In this document: piece by piece, positions 33,191-41,708 of the stretch
How positions within the stretch are numbered: position 1 is the first letter of the stretch
Layout of the letters: each line of letters begins with the position of its first letter
NCBI RefSeq assembly: GCF_030268965.1
Contig: NZ_BSSE01000011.1
Coordinates: 62,001-126,000 of the forward strand
DNA from: Microtetraspora sp. NBRC 16547
GTDB taxonomy: Bacteria; Actinomycetota; Actinomycetes; Streptosporangiales; Streptosporangiaceae
Direction: 5' to 3'
DNA length: 64,000 nucleotides
Translations under genes and position numbers: made by a program
The notes under the pieces: generated by a model
The model's input: the letters and a program-made list of their open reading frames with translations, nothing else
What the model was told of the DNA's origin: nothing
Databases searched by the model: none

Positions 33191-33946
33191 ATGAGTAGGC
33201 GAATGGTAGCCATCACGTTCGACAACATGGGCAACGCTGCGGATGTCGGACGTGGTACCGCCACGGGGCCAGACGAGTCCGAGCCCGGACTGCGCGTCGG
33301 ATATCCACGTATCCTCCGGATGCTGGCGGACCTTGACTTGACTGCCACATTCTTCGTCGAGGGCTGGAACGCCGTCCATCACCCGGAGCGAGTCCGGGAA
33401 CTGGCCGCAGCCGGCCACGAGGTCGGTCTGCATGGGTGGGTCCACGAGCCTTGGAGCACGTTGGACCCACTTTCTGAGCGGGCCATCCTGGCCGCGGGCA
33501 AGGCCGCCCTCGCGAGCATCGACGTCGAAATCAACGGGTTCCGGTCCCCTGGTGGCGGGCGGACCTCTCACACCCTCGCGATCTTGTCCGACCTCGGCTT
33601 CTCCTACGACGCCAGCCTCGGGTCGGGCTTCCAGCTGGATCAGACTGGAATCGCGCTGCTTCCGTTCATCTGGCCGGGAGTCGACTGGTGGTGGTACAAC
33701 CAGCGGTCCCCGGTCGCGGACACCGCAACCTGGCGGCACGGATGGGAGCAGCTGCTCGACGACGCCGACGGCGGACACCCTCTGGTCCTCATCGCCCATG
33801 CGCGCGTGTCGGCCGTCGACGACGAACGCGCCGCGGCGCTGGCCGGCATCCTCCGCCGAATCGCCGAGGATGCCACCTTCGACGCGGTCCCGATGAGCGA
33901 GCTCGCCCAGCGCGTACGCGATCAAGGGCGGGGCCCGGTCGGATAG
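33191..33946 (+). CDS. Polysaccharide deacetylase (NodB)-family protein
   Basis: 251 residues of the CE4/NodB barrel. The metal/catalytic segments are VAITFDNMGNAADVG, containing the TFD motif, TATFFVEGWNA, and GHEVGLHGWVHEPWS with the two metal His. A GFRSPGG motif and a C-terminal catalytic-His candidate (VLIAHARVS) complete the domain. There is no signal peptide, so it acts in the cytoplasm, like allantoinase- or amidase-type members that act on small substrates, not cell-wall glycans. Its leaderless ATG follows TATAAT by six nt. The 3' end overlaps the convergent FAH gene by 25 bp. Confidence 0.88.
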   Translation: MSRRMVAITFDNMGNAADVGRGTATGPDESEPGLRVGYPRILRMLADLDLTATFFVEGWNAVHHPERVRELAAAGHEVGLHGWVHEPWSTLDPLSERAILAAGKAALASIDVEINGFRSPGGGRTSHTLAILSDLGFSYDASLGSGFQLDQTGIALLPFIWPGVDWWWYNQRSPVADTATWRHGWEQLLDDADGGHPLVLIAHARVSAVDDERAAALAGILRRIAEDATFDAVPMSELAQRVRDQGRGPVG

Positions 33947-34791
33947 GTGGAATCAGCGACACAGGTGTTGACCAGTCGACCCAGGCCCGCGATCTCGGTC
34001 TCTATGACGTCGCCGGGGCGAAGGAACCGGGGAGGGTTACGGGTCGACCCGATCCCTTCGGGCGTTCCGGTGAACACCAGGTCCCCAGGACCCAGCGGAA
34101 GACGGGCGCTCAGCATGGACAACAGTTCGCAGACGTCAACCATCATCTGTGCGGTGCTCCCATCCTGCATGACCTCGCCATTGATCCGGCATCGGATCTC
34201 GAGGTCATGCGGGTCCGCCAACTCCTCGAGGGTCACCAGTGCCGGGCCGGTCGGTCCGAAGGTCCTGTAGGACTTCCCGATCGTGTGCTGGCCACCCGGA
34301 GCCTGGTGTTGCACCCGGCGATCGCTGAGGTCCTGGCCCACCATGAAGCCTGCGATGGCGGCCGCCGCCTCTTGGCGGGAACCGCGGTCGAGCGGCCCCC
34401 CGAGCGCGACGACGAGCTCGGCCTCCCAGTCGACGGACTCAGAGGGGAGAAGGACATCGTCGTTCGGCCCACAGAGGCTTCCGGGAAGCTTGGCGAAGAC
34501 CAGCGGGAAGTCCGGCAGGTCCAGTCCGCTCTCCTGCACGTGGCCCGCATAGTTGAGCCCGATCCCGATCGACTGTCGTGGGTCAGGCACTGGCGCACCC
34601 AGGCGTGCTCCGGCCAGAGGCTGCCAGTCCTGTTCCGAGCCGAGGTCGGTCACGGCCTGCTGGGTCTGACGCCAAGACTGAAGGAACGCGCCGGGGGTGG
34701 CTGGCACCACGCCGGAGGTGGCGCGGGCGAGGTCGAGGTAACGATCGCCATCAAGCAGGGCAGCGCGTCCGTTGACGGTAGCGATGCGCAT
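33922..34791 (-). CDS. Fumarylacetoacetate hydrolase-family protein
   Basis: 289 residues. The FAH core is seen in GIGLNYAGHVQESG, the metal-ligand acids in WEAELVVALGG and VGQDLSDR, then GKSYRTFGPTGPALV and GDLVFTGTPEGIG. The family hydrolyses or decarboxylates acylpyruvates and 2-oxo-hex-enedioates after ring cleavage. Its start overlaps the stop of the LivF gene (TGATG), so it is the distal gene of the LIV transporter operon 39353-33922. This directly links solute uptake to ring-cleavage product processing. Confidence 0.92.
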   Translation of the reverse strand: MRIATVNGRAALLDGDRYLDLARATSGVVPATPGAFLQSWRQTQQAVTDLGSEQDWQPLAGARLGAPVPDPRQSIGIGLNYAGHVQESGLDLPDFPLVFAKLPGSLCGPNDDVLLPSESVDWEAELVVALGGPLDRGSRQEAAAAIAGFMVGQDLSDRRVQHQAPGGQHTIGKSYRTFGPTGPALVTLEELADPHDLEIRCRINGEVMQDGSTAQMMVDVCELLSMLSARLPLGPGDLVFTGTPEGIGSTRNPPRFLRPGDVIETEIAGLGRLVNTCVADSTYPTGPRP

Positions 34792-35519
34792 CAGGTCTTC
34801 TCCAGGTTGTTCAGGCCGCCGTGCGGCATCTCGTCACCCAAGTACGCCGCGGAGAGCGCTTCCTCGTCGGCGAAGTCGTCGGGTATTCCTCGGGCGATGA
34901 CTCGGCCGCCTCTCATGACCAGCACGTAGTCGGCCAGGGCCAGCGCCCGGCTGGTGTGCTGCTGAACCAGCACCAGGGTCGAGCCCATGGCGCTGACGTC
35001 CCGGATCCGATCGAAGATCTCGTCGCACAGCACCGGGGCGAGTCCGAGCGTGGGTTCGTCCAGCAAGAGCAGATCGGGCTCGCCCATGAGCGCTCGCCCG
35101 ATGGCCAGCATCTGCTGCTCACCACCGGAAAGAGTCCCGGCGAGCTGTCGTCGTCGCTCGGCCAGCCGAGGGAACAGCTGGTATATCTCCGATGACCGGT
35201 CCCGGCGCTTCCCCCAGCCGCCGAGCCGCAGGTTGTCGGCGACGGTGAGGCCACCGAAGACGTGCCGTCCCTCCGGCACATGGCCGACACCCGCCGCCCG
35301 AACCCGAGCCGCGTTCTGGGGCAGGCTCCGACCGCGGAAACGGATGCTGCCGCGGTAGGGCGCCGCTCCACAGATCGCCTTGATCGTGGAGGTCTTGCCG
35401 GCACCGTTGGCGCCGAGCAGGGACACCACCGCCCCCTCCTCGACCGTGAAATCAACCTCGTGCACGGCCTGTACGGCGCCGTAGTGCACGGAGAGGCCAC
35501 GAACTTCAAGCAGTGTCAT
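34791..35519 (-). CDS. livF: LIV-type ABC transporter ATPase
   Basis: 242 residues. Walker A VSLLGANGAGKTSTI, signature LSGGEQQMLAIGRAL, Walker B LLLLDEPTLGL, and the LivF-typical C-terminus with VLVQQHTSRALALADYVLVMRGGRV. It energises import together with the LivG partner. Overlaps of four and one nt with neighbours show translational coupling. Confidence 0.94.
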   Translation of the reverse strand: MTLLEVRGLSVHYGAVQAVHEVDFTVEEGAVVSLLGANGAGKTSTIKAICGAAPYRGSIRFRGRSLPQNAARVRAAGVGHVPEGRHVFGGLTVADNLRLGGWGKRRDRSSEIYQLFPRLAERRRQLAGTLSGGEQQMLAIGRALMGEPDLLLLDEPTLGLAPVLCDEIFDRIRDVSAMGSTLVLVQQHTSRALALADYVLVMRGGRVIARGIPDDFADEEALSAAYLGDEMPHGGLNNLEKT

Positions 35520-36271
35520 GCCGCGCCACCCAGGTAGGCCTGGACGACGCGAGGGTCCCGGCGTACATCAGCGGGTGACCCGGAGCTGATCACCGAGCCG
35601 AAGTCCAGCACGACCAGGTGCGAGCACAGGGACATGACCATGTCGATGTCGTGCTCGATCAGCAGGACCGTGGCCCCGTCGTCGGCCATCTGCCGAATGA
35701 CGTGGGCCAGGGCACGGCGCTCACGGTCGTCGAGACCGGCTGCTGGTTCGTCCAGAAGCAGGAGCTGCGGCATGGCCGCCCAGGCGCGCGCCATCTCCAC
35801 CTGCTTACGCTGCCCGTAGGACAGCTCTCCAGCGGGCACGTCCAGGAGAGTCGTGATGCCCAGACGTTCGGCGGCGCCGGTCACTGTGTCACGCTGGCGG
35901 CGTTCCTGAGCACGTACGGCAGAGCCCCGCACGATCGCGGCCAGCAACCCGGCCGAAGCGGTTCGCCGTGTGCCCAGCGCGATGTTCTCTGCCACGGAGG
36001 ACTCCTCCAGCAGCTCTAGGTTCTGGAAGGTGCGGATCACGCCGCGGGCGGCCAGGTCCGTCGGCGCTTGGCCGAGCAGTTGATCGCCGTTGAACGTGGC
36101 CGCGCCAAGGTCTGGCTTGACCCACCCGCTCAGGCAGGACAAGAGGGTCGACTTCCCAGCGCCGTTCGGTCCTATGACGCCGGTCACCTCCCCGGGCTGC
36201 GCCCGGAAGGAGACTTCTTGGAGGGCGCGCACTCCGCCGAAGGAGTGCGCCAGCCCGGATACCTCAAGCAT
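35516..36271 (-). CDS. livG: LIV-type ABC transporter ATPase
   Basis: About 251 residues. Walker A GVIGPNGAGKSTLLSCLSG, signature-region ELSYGQRKQVEMARAW (the relaxed signature usual in LivG), Walker B LLLLDEPAAGLDD and H-loop IEHDIDMVMSL. ATG 36271 has GAGG six nt upstream and is preferred over ATG 36283. It overlaps the 3' end of the livM-like gene by eight nt. Confidence 0.93.
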   Translation of the reverse strand: MLEVSGLAHSFGGVRALQEVSFRAQPGEVTGVIGPNGAGKSTLLSCLSGWVKPDLGAATFNGDQLLGQAPTDLAARGVIRTFQNLELLEESSVAENIALGTRRTASAGLLAAIVRGSAVRAQERRQRDTVTGAAERLGITTLLDVPAGELSYGQRKQVEMARAWAAMPQLLLLDEPAAGLDDRERRALAHVIRQMADDGATVLLIEHDIDMVMSLCSHLVVLDFGSVISSGSPADVRRDPRVVQAYLGGAA

Positions 36272-37241
36272 GTTCGGCCTCATCCCGGTGCCGCAGGCGC
36301 CGGAGTCGGGCCTGGACCATCCCGACTACACCGCCCCGCAAGAACATGACCGCCAACAGGAGCGCCACGCCGTACCAGAGCTGGAGGTTGGACGTCTGGC
36401 CGGTCAACCACTCCTGCAAGGCGACGACGGCCACCGCCCCGACGACTGCGCCGGCGACCGACTCCACGCCACCGATCACGACCATCATCAAGAAGGTGAT
36501 GGACAGTGTCAGGGAGAAGCTGCTGGTGCCGACCGCCCCCAAGTGGTGCGCCAGCAGGGCTCCGCACAGGCCGGCATACCCTCCGGCCACGGCGAAGCTC
36601 CATACGCGGACGCGACGTGTGCGGACGCCGTACGCGCTGGCGGCAGGCGGCGACTGCCGGTAGGCGCGCAGGTCTTGGCCCCACCGCGAGGACAGGATCC
36701 GGCGGGCCAGCAGCACCGCGACGACCAAGACCGCCAGGCAGACGTACCAGAAGCGCAGCGAGGTGTTGATGATGAGGCTGCCGATGGCTGGTGATGGTGG
36801 GTTCAGACCGAGCGCACCCCCGAACAGCGCCGGGTCGCCGACGCCGAAGGCGGACCATCGGTTGATCACCTCGGGTAGGGCCACGGCGAATCCGAAAGTG
36901 GCGATCGCCAGGTACGGTCCGTCCAGCTTCAGGAACGGGTATCCCAGGGCCAGCCCGACGAGCATCCCGATAGCCGTCGCCAGCGGGAGTGCCAGCCAGA
37001 AGGAGACGTCCGCGCGAATCATCAACAGGGATGCCCCATAGGCGCCGACGCACACCAGCCCCGCGTGACCCAGCGAGATCATCCCGCCATGGCCGACCAG
37101 GACGGTGAGCCCGATCGACCCGATGGCATAGATCGCCATCAGGCACAGCACGTAGGTCCGGTACTCGCCCAGCGCCGGAGGCACCAGGACTGCGAGGGCC
37201 AGGACGACCAGGCCCGCCGCGTTCCGCCGCGTCGCGGTCAT
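36264..37241 (-). CDS. livM: LIV-type ABC permease
   Basis: 325 residues with about eight to ten hydrophobic segments. Family motifs: GHGGMISLGHAGLVCVGAY near the N-terminus and an EAA-like cytoplasmic loop with SPPAASAYGVRTRRVRVWSFAVAGGYAGLCGALLAHH. It forms half of the transmembrane channel with the LivH-type partner. Start overlaps the upstream livH-like stop by ATGA. Confidence 0.93.
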   Translation of the reverse strand: MTATRRNAAGLVVLALAVLVPPALGEYRTYVLCLMAIYAIGSIGLTVLVGHGGMISLGHAGLVCVGAYGASLLMIRADVSFWLALPLATAIGMLVGLALGYPFLKLDGPYLAIATFGFAVALPEVINRWSAFGVGDPALFGGALGLNPPSPAIGSLIINTSLRFWYVCLAVLVVAVLLARRILSSRWGQDLRAYRQSPPAASAYGVRTRRVRVWSFAVAGGYAGLCGALLAHHLGAVGTSSFSLTLSITFLMMVVIGGVESVAGAVVGAVAVVALQEWLTGQTSNLQLWYGVALLLAVMFLRGGVVGMVQARLRRLRHRDEAEHA

Positions 37242-38101
37242 AGCTTGACCTTCGGCGCGCTACCGAAGAGCCCCTGCGGGCGGACCACCAGCGCCAGAAC
37301 CAGGACAAGGAAGACGAACGGCGTGGCGAGCTGGGTAGAGACGTACCCCGCGACCAGGCTCTCTCCCACTCCGAGCAGCAGACCAGCGGTGATGGCGCCG
37401 CTCACCGAGGTGAGCCCCCCGACCACGGCGCCGGCAAGGGCCTTGGTGAGTACGTCGATCATCATGTTCACGTTGAGGTAGACGATCGGGGCGATCAGCA
37501 CTCCGGCCAACACGCCTGCCATCCCGGCGACCGCCCACACGCTCCACACGATTCTGCGGACCGGAAGACCGGCGAGCTCCGCGGACTCCCGGCTCTCCGA
37601 CACGGCCCGCATGGCGGCCCCCAGTCGGGTGAACCGGAACATCGCGGCCATGATCAGCGTGAGGCCGGCGACGACCACCAGGACGAGGATCGACTGCCGG
37701 CTCATGACAAGCCCGAACGCCTCGATCGGCGGTCCGGTGACCAACGCCGGGAACTCGTGGGTTTCCTCACCGAAGACCGCCAGGGTCAGTCCGTTGAGGG
37801 CCAGGAACAGCGCCACGGTCGCCATCACTTCGGTGAGATGCGTCCGGCGCCTCAGCCCCGAGAGAACGAAGGCTTCGATGCAGGGGCTGGCCACCGCTCC
37901 CACCAGCAGCCCGATCAGGAGCGCCAGCGGCAGCGGCAACCCTGCGGACCAGCAGGCGAAGACAACGAACGTCCCGAACGTCGCCAACTCCCCATGGGCG
38001 AAGTTGATGACTCCTGAGGCCCGGTAGATCAGCACGATACCGATGGCCATGGTGGCGTAGATACCGCCGGAGACGAGCCCCGACGCGACGTACTGCATCA
38101 T
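37238..38101 (-). CDS. livH: LIV-type ABC permease
   Basis: 287 residues, strongly hydrophobic. The LivH hallmark YRASGVINFAHGELATFG is near the N-terminus, and the coupling loop reads TRLGAAMRAVSESRESAELAGLPVRRIVWSVW. It pairs with the LivM-type permease. It lies 22 nt after the binding-protein gene. Confidence 0.94.
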   Translation of the reverse strand: MMQYVASGLVSGGIYATMAIGIVLIYRASGVINFAHGELATFGTFVVFACWSAGLPLPLALLIGLLVGAVASPCIEAFVLSGLRRRTHLTEVMATVALFLALNGLTLAVFGEETHEFPALVTGPPIEAFGLVMSRQSILVLVVVAGLTLIMAAMFRFTRLGAAMRAVSESRESAELAGLPVRRIVWSVWAVAGMAGVLAGVLIAPIVYLNVNMMIDVLTKALAGAVVGGLTSVSGAITAGLLLGVGESLVAGYVSTQLATPFVFLVLVLALVVRPQGLFGSAPKVKL

Positions 38102-38123
38102 GTGCCGCTCCCAGCCCTCGAAC

Positions 38124-39353
38124 TCATTTGCCGACCGGCTTTCCCTGCGGGTCGAGGAAGTCGGAGATCGACTTGAAGGACCCGCTCTGGACTTCGACGA
38201 TCTCCTGAGCGTTGACGGCTTGGTGGTCGGTCGCCGACATTGTGATCGGAGGCGTCAGCCCGGTGTCGAAGCCGCTCAGGGACTCCATCGCCTTGAGGAA
38301 CGACTCGCAGGTCAACGACTGCCCTGCCTTGTTCAGGCTCTCCACGATGGTGGTGGCCGAGGCCCATCCGAGCATGGTGTAGGCGTCGATCTTGACCCCC
38401 GGCTGGTACTTCTCCATGGCGGCCTGGTGCTGCTGCAGAGCCGGACCCTCGGAGTCGGCCGACGGGTAGTAGTTCGCGAAGAGCGTTCCCTCGGCGAGTT
38501 TGGGGTCCACCAGATCGAAGAGCTGGACACTGAAACCGATGTTCGAGACCAGCAGGGTCGGGTCGTAGCCGATCTTGCTGCCTTCCTGCAACACCTTGGC
38601 CACCACGTCCGTGCGACCGAACATCACGACCGTGTCAGCGCCCGAACGCCGCAGGTTCAGTACCTGGCTGCCCACACTCTGTGCGGCGACGTCGAAACGC
38701 TCCACGGCCACCGGCTCGATCCCGATGGACTTCGCCTCCGCGAGGAAGGGGTCCACCCACTCGGTGCCGGCGTCGTCCGCCTGGGCGAGCACCGCGACCG
38801 ATTTGCCCTTGCCCTTGTCGGCGAGGTAATGGGCGAACATGCGAGCCTCGTCCGGGTAGACGGGCTGGAATCCGAAGACCAGCGGCTTGAGCGGTTCGGC
38901 CCACGTTCCAGACCCGGACACCGGGAACAGGAACGGCACCTTGGCACTCTTGACATAGTCGACGACGCCGTGGCCCGCAACGGTCCCGACGACGCCGGTG
39001 AGGGCGAAGACCTTGTCCTGCTCGACCAGCCGACGAGCGTTCGCGGCCGTCCGGTCCGGCGCTCCCTGGTCGTCGTAGCTCTTGTAGTCGATCTTGCGAC
39101 CGTTGACGCCGCCGTTGTCATTGATCGACTGGAAGTAGGCTGACCGGCCCGCGTCGATCGGCTTGGTGACCGCCAGCGGACCCGAGAACGGAAGCGAAGC
39201 CCCGATCGAGATCGACTTATCTGTGATCCCTTGTGTCACGCAGGCGGCGGTGGCGCCGTTTCCGGGAGATGCCGCGTCACCGTCGCCCGCGTTTCCGCAG
39301 GCCGTAACGGTGAGCAGGGTGACTACTGCTGCGGCCCCAAGTTTCATGTTCAT
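38124..39353 (-). CDS. livK: LivK-like substrate-binding lipoprotein of the LIV transporter
   Basis: 409 residues. The signal peptide ends in lipobox VTAC (Cys19), and the mature domain opens with ISIGASLPFSGPLAV and contains INDNGGVNGRKI, the type-1 binding-protein pattern. It is the first gene of the operon livK-H-M-G-F-FAH. Unlike the copies in the copper cluster, it has a full transporter. The substrate is probably the aromatic or cyclic acid degraded by the neighbouring genes (inference). ATG 39353 follows GGAAGGAAG and lies 19 nt from the regulatory palindrome at 39372. Confidence 0.93.
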   Translation of the reverse strand: MNMKLGAAAVVTLLTVTACGNAGDGDAASPGNGATAACVTQGITDKSISIGASLPFSGPLAVTKPIDAGRSAYFQSINDNGGVNGRKIDYKSYDDQGAPDRTAANARRLVEQDKVFALTGVVGTVAGHGVVDYVKSAKVPFLFPVSGSGTWAEPLKPLVFGFQPVYPDEARMFAHYLADKGKGKSVAVLAQADDAGTEWVDPFLAEAKSIGIEPVAVERFDVAAQSVGSQVLNLRRSGADTVVMFGRTDVVAKVLQEGSKIGYDPTLLVSNIGFSVQLFDLVDPKLAEGTLFANYYPSADSEGPALQQHQAAMEKYQPGVKIDAYTMLGWASATTIVESLNKAGQSLTCESFLKAMESLSGFDTGLTPPITMSATDHQAVNAQEIVEVQSGSFKSISDFLDPQGKPVGK

Positions 39354-39371
39354 CTGAGCTTCCTTCCAACT

Positions 39372-39386
39372 GTTATAACTTATAAC
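39372..39386. promoter_or_regulatory. GntR-type operator between livK and CMD genes (site 4)
   Basis: GTTATAACTTATAAC is a perfect 15-bp palindrome about a central C. It carries overlapping -10 elements for both directions (TATAAC on each strand), so a bound repressor would shut off both the transporter operon and the CoA-ligase operon. Confidence 0.72.
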
Positions 39387-39394
39387 ATGGCCCT

Positions 39395-39991
39395 GTGGTC
39401 AAAGGAAGAGCGCTGTTTCCGCGCATGGCACCGCCGGATCCAGAGGGGTTGCCGACCGAAACGAGGGAGTTGCTCGAGGCCTGCCGAGCACGTTCTGGGT
39501 TACCGCAGACACCGTTCATCTACGGTGTGCTCGCGGTTCACCCAGCACTGCTTTCCCGGCTGGTCGGAGCGGGACTCGGTCGGATGCCAGACGCCTTGCT
39601 GGCGCCGGCTGATCGTGAACTGCTGGTGCTGCGTACTCTTCGCAACTGCGGCGGCGAGTACGAGTGGACTCATCACGTACGTCAGGCGCCCGGTCGCGGG
39701 TTGGATACGGATGGCGTACGTCTGGCCCGGGACGGCGCGCACGACGACGGCAGCCGCGAGGCTTTGTTGGTGCTCGCCGCGGACGACCTCCACAGCGAAC
39801 ACACCTTGTCCGCGCAGACTTGGCAGCGGCTCGAGAAGCACCTGAGCCACGCCGAGATTCTCGAACTAGTGGTCCTGGTGGGCTTCATTCGCGTCTTCGC
39901 CCTGGTGGGGAACGCGTTGTGCCTGCCGCTGGAGCCGTGCATGCAGGAACGTGTCGACCGGCCCTGGCCGGTGGAGGTGAAGCCCGAATGA
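39395..39991 (+). CDS. Carboxymuconolactone decarboxylase-family protein
   Basis: 198 residues. The CMD/AhpD core is seen in LLAPADRELLVLRTLRNCGGEYEWTHHVRQA and SHAEILELVVLVGFIRVFALVGNAL. It lacks the CxxC of AhpD peroxidases, which favours a decarboxylase or lactone-related role over peroxidase activity. The GTG start at 39395 lies nine nt after the -10 arm of the regulatory palindrome, so the leader is almost absent. ATG 39425 is a possible later start. It is coupled to the CoA-ligase gene by ATGA. Confidence 0.85.
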   Translation: MVKGRALFPRMAPPDPEGLPTETRELLEACRARSGLPQTPFIYGVLAVHPALLSRLVGAGLGRMPDALLAPADRELLVLRTLRNCGGEYEWTHHVRQAPGRGLDTDGVRLARDGAHDDGSREALLVLAADDLHSEHTLSAQTWQRLEKHLSHAEILELVVLVGFIRVFALVGNALCLPLEPCMQERVDRPWPVEVKPE

Positions 39992-41550
39992 GTACAGAAA
40001 CGACGTACCAGGGACTCGTGGTCCGCGGGCTCGCCACGTTTTCTGACCGGCCGGCTCTCGTCGACGGGGACGTCAGGTTGAGCGGTCGGCAGCTTGACGC
40101 CCGGGTCGCCCAGATGGTGCAGGCTTACCGGGATAACGGCCTGCGGACGGGTGACCGCGTGGCACTGCTGGGCGCGAACTGTGCGGACTATGTGGTGGCG
40201 CAACTGGCCGCGGTGGCGCTGGGGGTGACGTACACGGGTCTGCACCCGTTGGCCTCCGTCCCTGAGCTCGCCTCGGTGTTGCGCACCCTCGCACCCGAAG
40301 CGCTGGTCTTCGTTCCCGACAGCTCTGCCACAGTCGCAAAGGTGCGCGACCATCTGGGCCGGCATGAATGCCGGTTCTTGTCCCTGGGCCCCGGTGAGAT
40401 CGGCGTCGACCTCTGCGAGCGTCGCGACGAACAGGACACGACGTCCTCGACGTCATCCCTGTGGGTTCCGGTTTCTGCCGATCATGTGCCATCGATCTCT
40501 TTCACGGGCGGCACGACTGGGCGCTCGAAAGGGGTACTGCGTTCACAGCGGTCGTTGGCGTGCTCGGTGACCACCATGATGGCCGAATGGGACTGGCCCG
40601 CGGAGCTGCGGTTCCTGGCGGCCGCGCCGCTCAGCCATGCCACGGGGTCGATGGTTCCCGCGGTCCTTCTACGTGGCGGGTGCGTGCACATTCGCGCCGG
40701 CTTCGACCCGATGGCTGTGGTGAAGCAGATTCGCCGCGAGAAGATTACCTCGACCTTCCTGGTCCCCACCATGCTGTACCGCCTGATCGATCTCCCATCG
40801 TCCGTCGACGCCGACCTGGCCAGCCTCCGCCACGTCATGTACGGTGCGGCCCCGATGTCTCCCGGCCGTCTGGCCGAGGCGATTCGAAGATGGGGGACGA
40901 TCTTCAATCAGCTCTACGGGCAGGTCGAGGCTCCGAACACCATCGCCACCCTGCATGTCGCCGACCACCGTCTCGATGTCCCAGGGCGACTGGCCAGTTG
41001 CGGCCGGCCCACATTGGCCAACGAGGTCCGACTGATGGACGAGAACGGCTACCCGGTTCCTTCGGGCATGCCGGGGGAGATCTGCGTGCGTGGCCCATTG
41101 GTGATGGACGGGTACCTCGACGACCCAGACGCCACCCGCGACGCGTTCCGTGACGGGTGGCTGCGCACCGGGGACATGGCCACCAGCGACGCTGACGGAT
41201 TTCTCACGATCGTTGACCGCCGCAAGGACGTGATCGTCTCGGGGGGATTCAACATCTTCGCCGGGGATGTCGAACGCTCACTCGCGATGCATCCCGCGGT
41301 GTCGGAGGCCGCGGTCATCGGCACCCCCGACGACCTGTGGGGAGAAGCCGTGACCGCCTACGTCGTGCTCCGCGAACCCGCGCTGGACCCGCGCGAGCTC
41401 GTCGCACACGTGCGTGCCGACCGCGGCTCGGCATGGGCTCCCAAGCACATTCACATCGTGGACGCGCTGCCCCTGACCCCGCTCGGGAAGCCCGACAAGC
41501 CCGCCCTCCGTCGCCGCCACTGGCCGGTCGACGGCAGGGCGGTCAACTGA
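39988..41550 (+). CDS. Acyl-CoA synthetase (AMP-forming), fatty acid/aromatic acid type
   Basis: 520 residues of the ANL superfamily. The P-loop is ISFTGGTTGRSKGVLRS, the adenine segment is IFNQLYGQVEAPN, the hinge is WLRTGDMA with DRRKDVIVSGGFNIFAGDVE, and the catalytic lysine is in LTPLGKPDKPAL. It activates an acid released by ring cleavage, or the intact acid, to its CoA ester for thiolysis by the downstream enzyme. The start ATG overlaps the CMD stop. Confidence 0.93.
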   Translation: MSTETTYQGLVVRGLATFSDRPALVDGDVRLSGRQLDARVAQMVQAYRDNGLRTGDRVALLGANCADYVVAQLAAVALGVTYTGLHPLASVPELASVLRTLAPEALVFVPDSSATVAKVRDHLGRHECRFLSLGPGEIGVDLCERRDEQDTTSSTSSLWVPVSADHVPSISFTGGTTGRSKGVLRSQRSLACSVTTMMAEWDWPAELRFLAAAPLSHATGSMVPAVLLRGGCVHIRAGFDPMAVVKQIRREKITSTFLVPTMLYRLIDLPSSVDADLASLRHVMYGAAPMSPGRLAEAIRRWGTIFNQLYGQVEAPNTIATLHVADHRLDVPGRLASCGRPTLANEVRLMDENGYPVPSGMPGEICVRGPLVMDGYLDDPDATRDAFRDGWLRTGDMATSDADGFLTIVDRRKDVIVSGGFNIFAGDVERSLAMHPAVSEAAVIGTPDDLWGEAVTAYVVLREPALDPRELVAHVRADRGSAWAPKHIHIVDALPLTPLGKPDKPALRRRHWPVDGRAVN

Positions 41551-41573
41551 GGACCGGCTCGGAGGTGTTGGAG

Positions 41574-41708
41574 ATGAAACTTTTGGACATCGGTTCCGGC
41601 TTCCTTTCCATCGCGGGGGCAACAGTGCTCGCGGTGCTCGTAATAGCCAGGGCGCAGGCTGCCGGTCGCGGCATGGCCACTCCGAGCGGACAGGGGACAC
41701 AACAATGA
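41574..41708 (+). CDS. Small single-span membrane protein, 44 residues
   Basis: A short frame in the gap between the CoA-ligase and thiolase genes. It has GGAGG eight nt upstream of ATG 41574, and its stop overlaps the thiolase ATG (ATGA), exactly the coupling pattern seen elsewhere in this operon. The sequence is MKLLDIGSGFLSIAGATVLA followed by VLVIARAQAAG, one hydrophobic segment (about 8-27) and a short polar tail. I recognise no family. It may anchor or regulate a pathway protein or transporter; it could also be non-functional. Confidence 0.6.
   Translation: MKLLDIGSGFLSIAGATVLAVLVIARAQAAGRGMATPSGQGTQQ

Noticed and set aside
39395-39991. AhpD-type alkylhydroperoxidase
   Set aside because: The CxxC active site is not present, so the broader CMD-family name is used.
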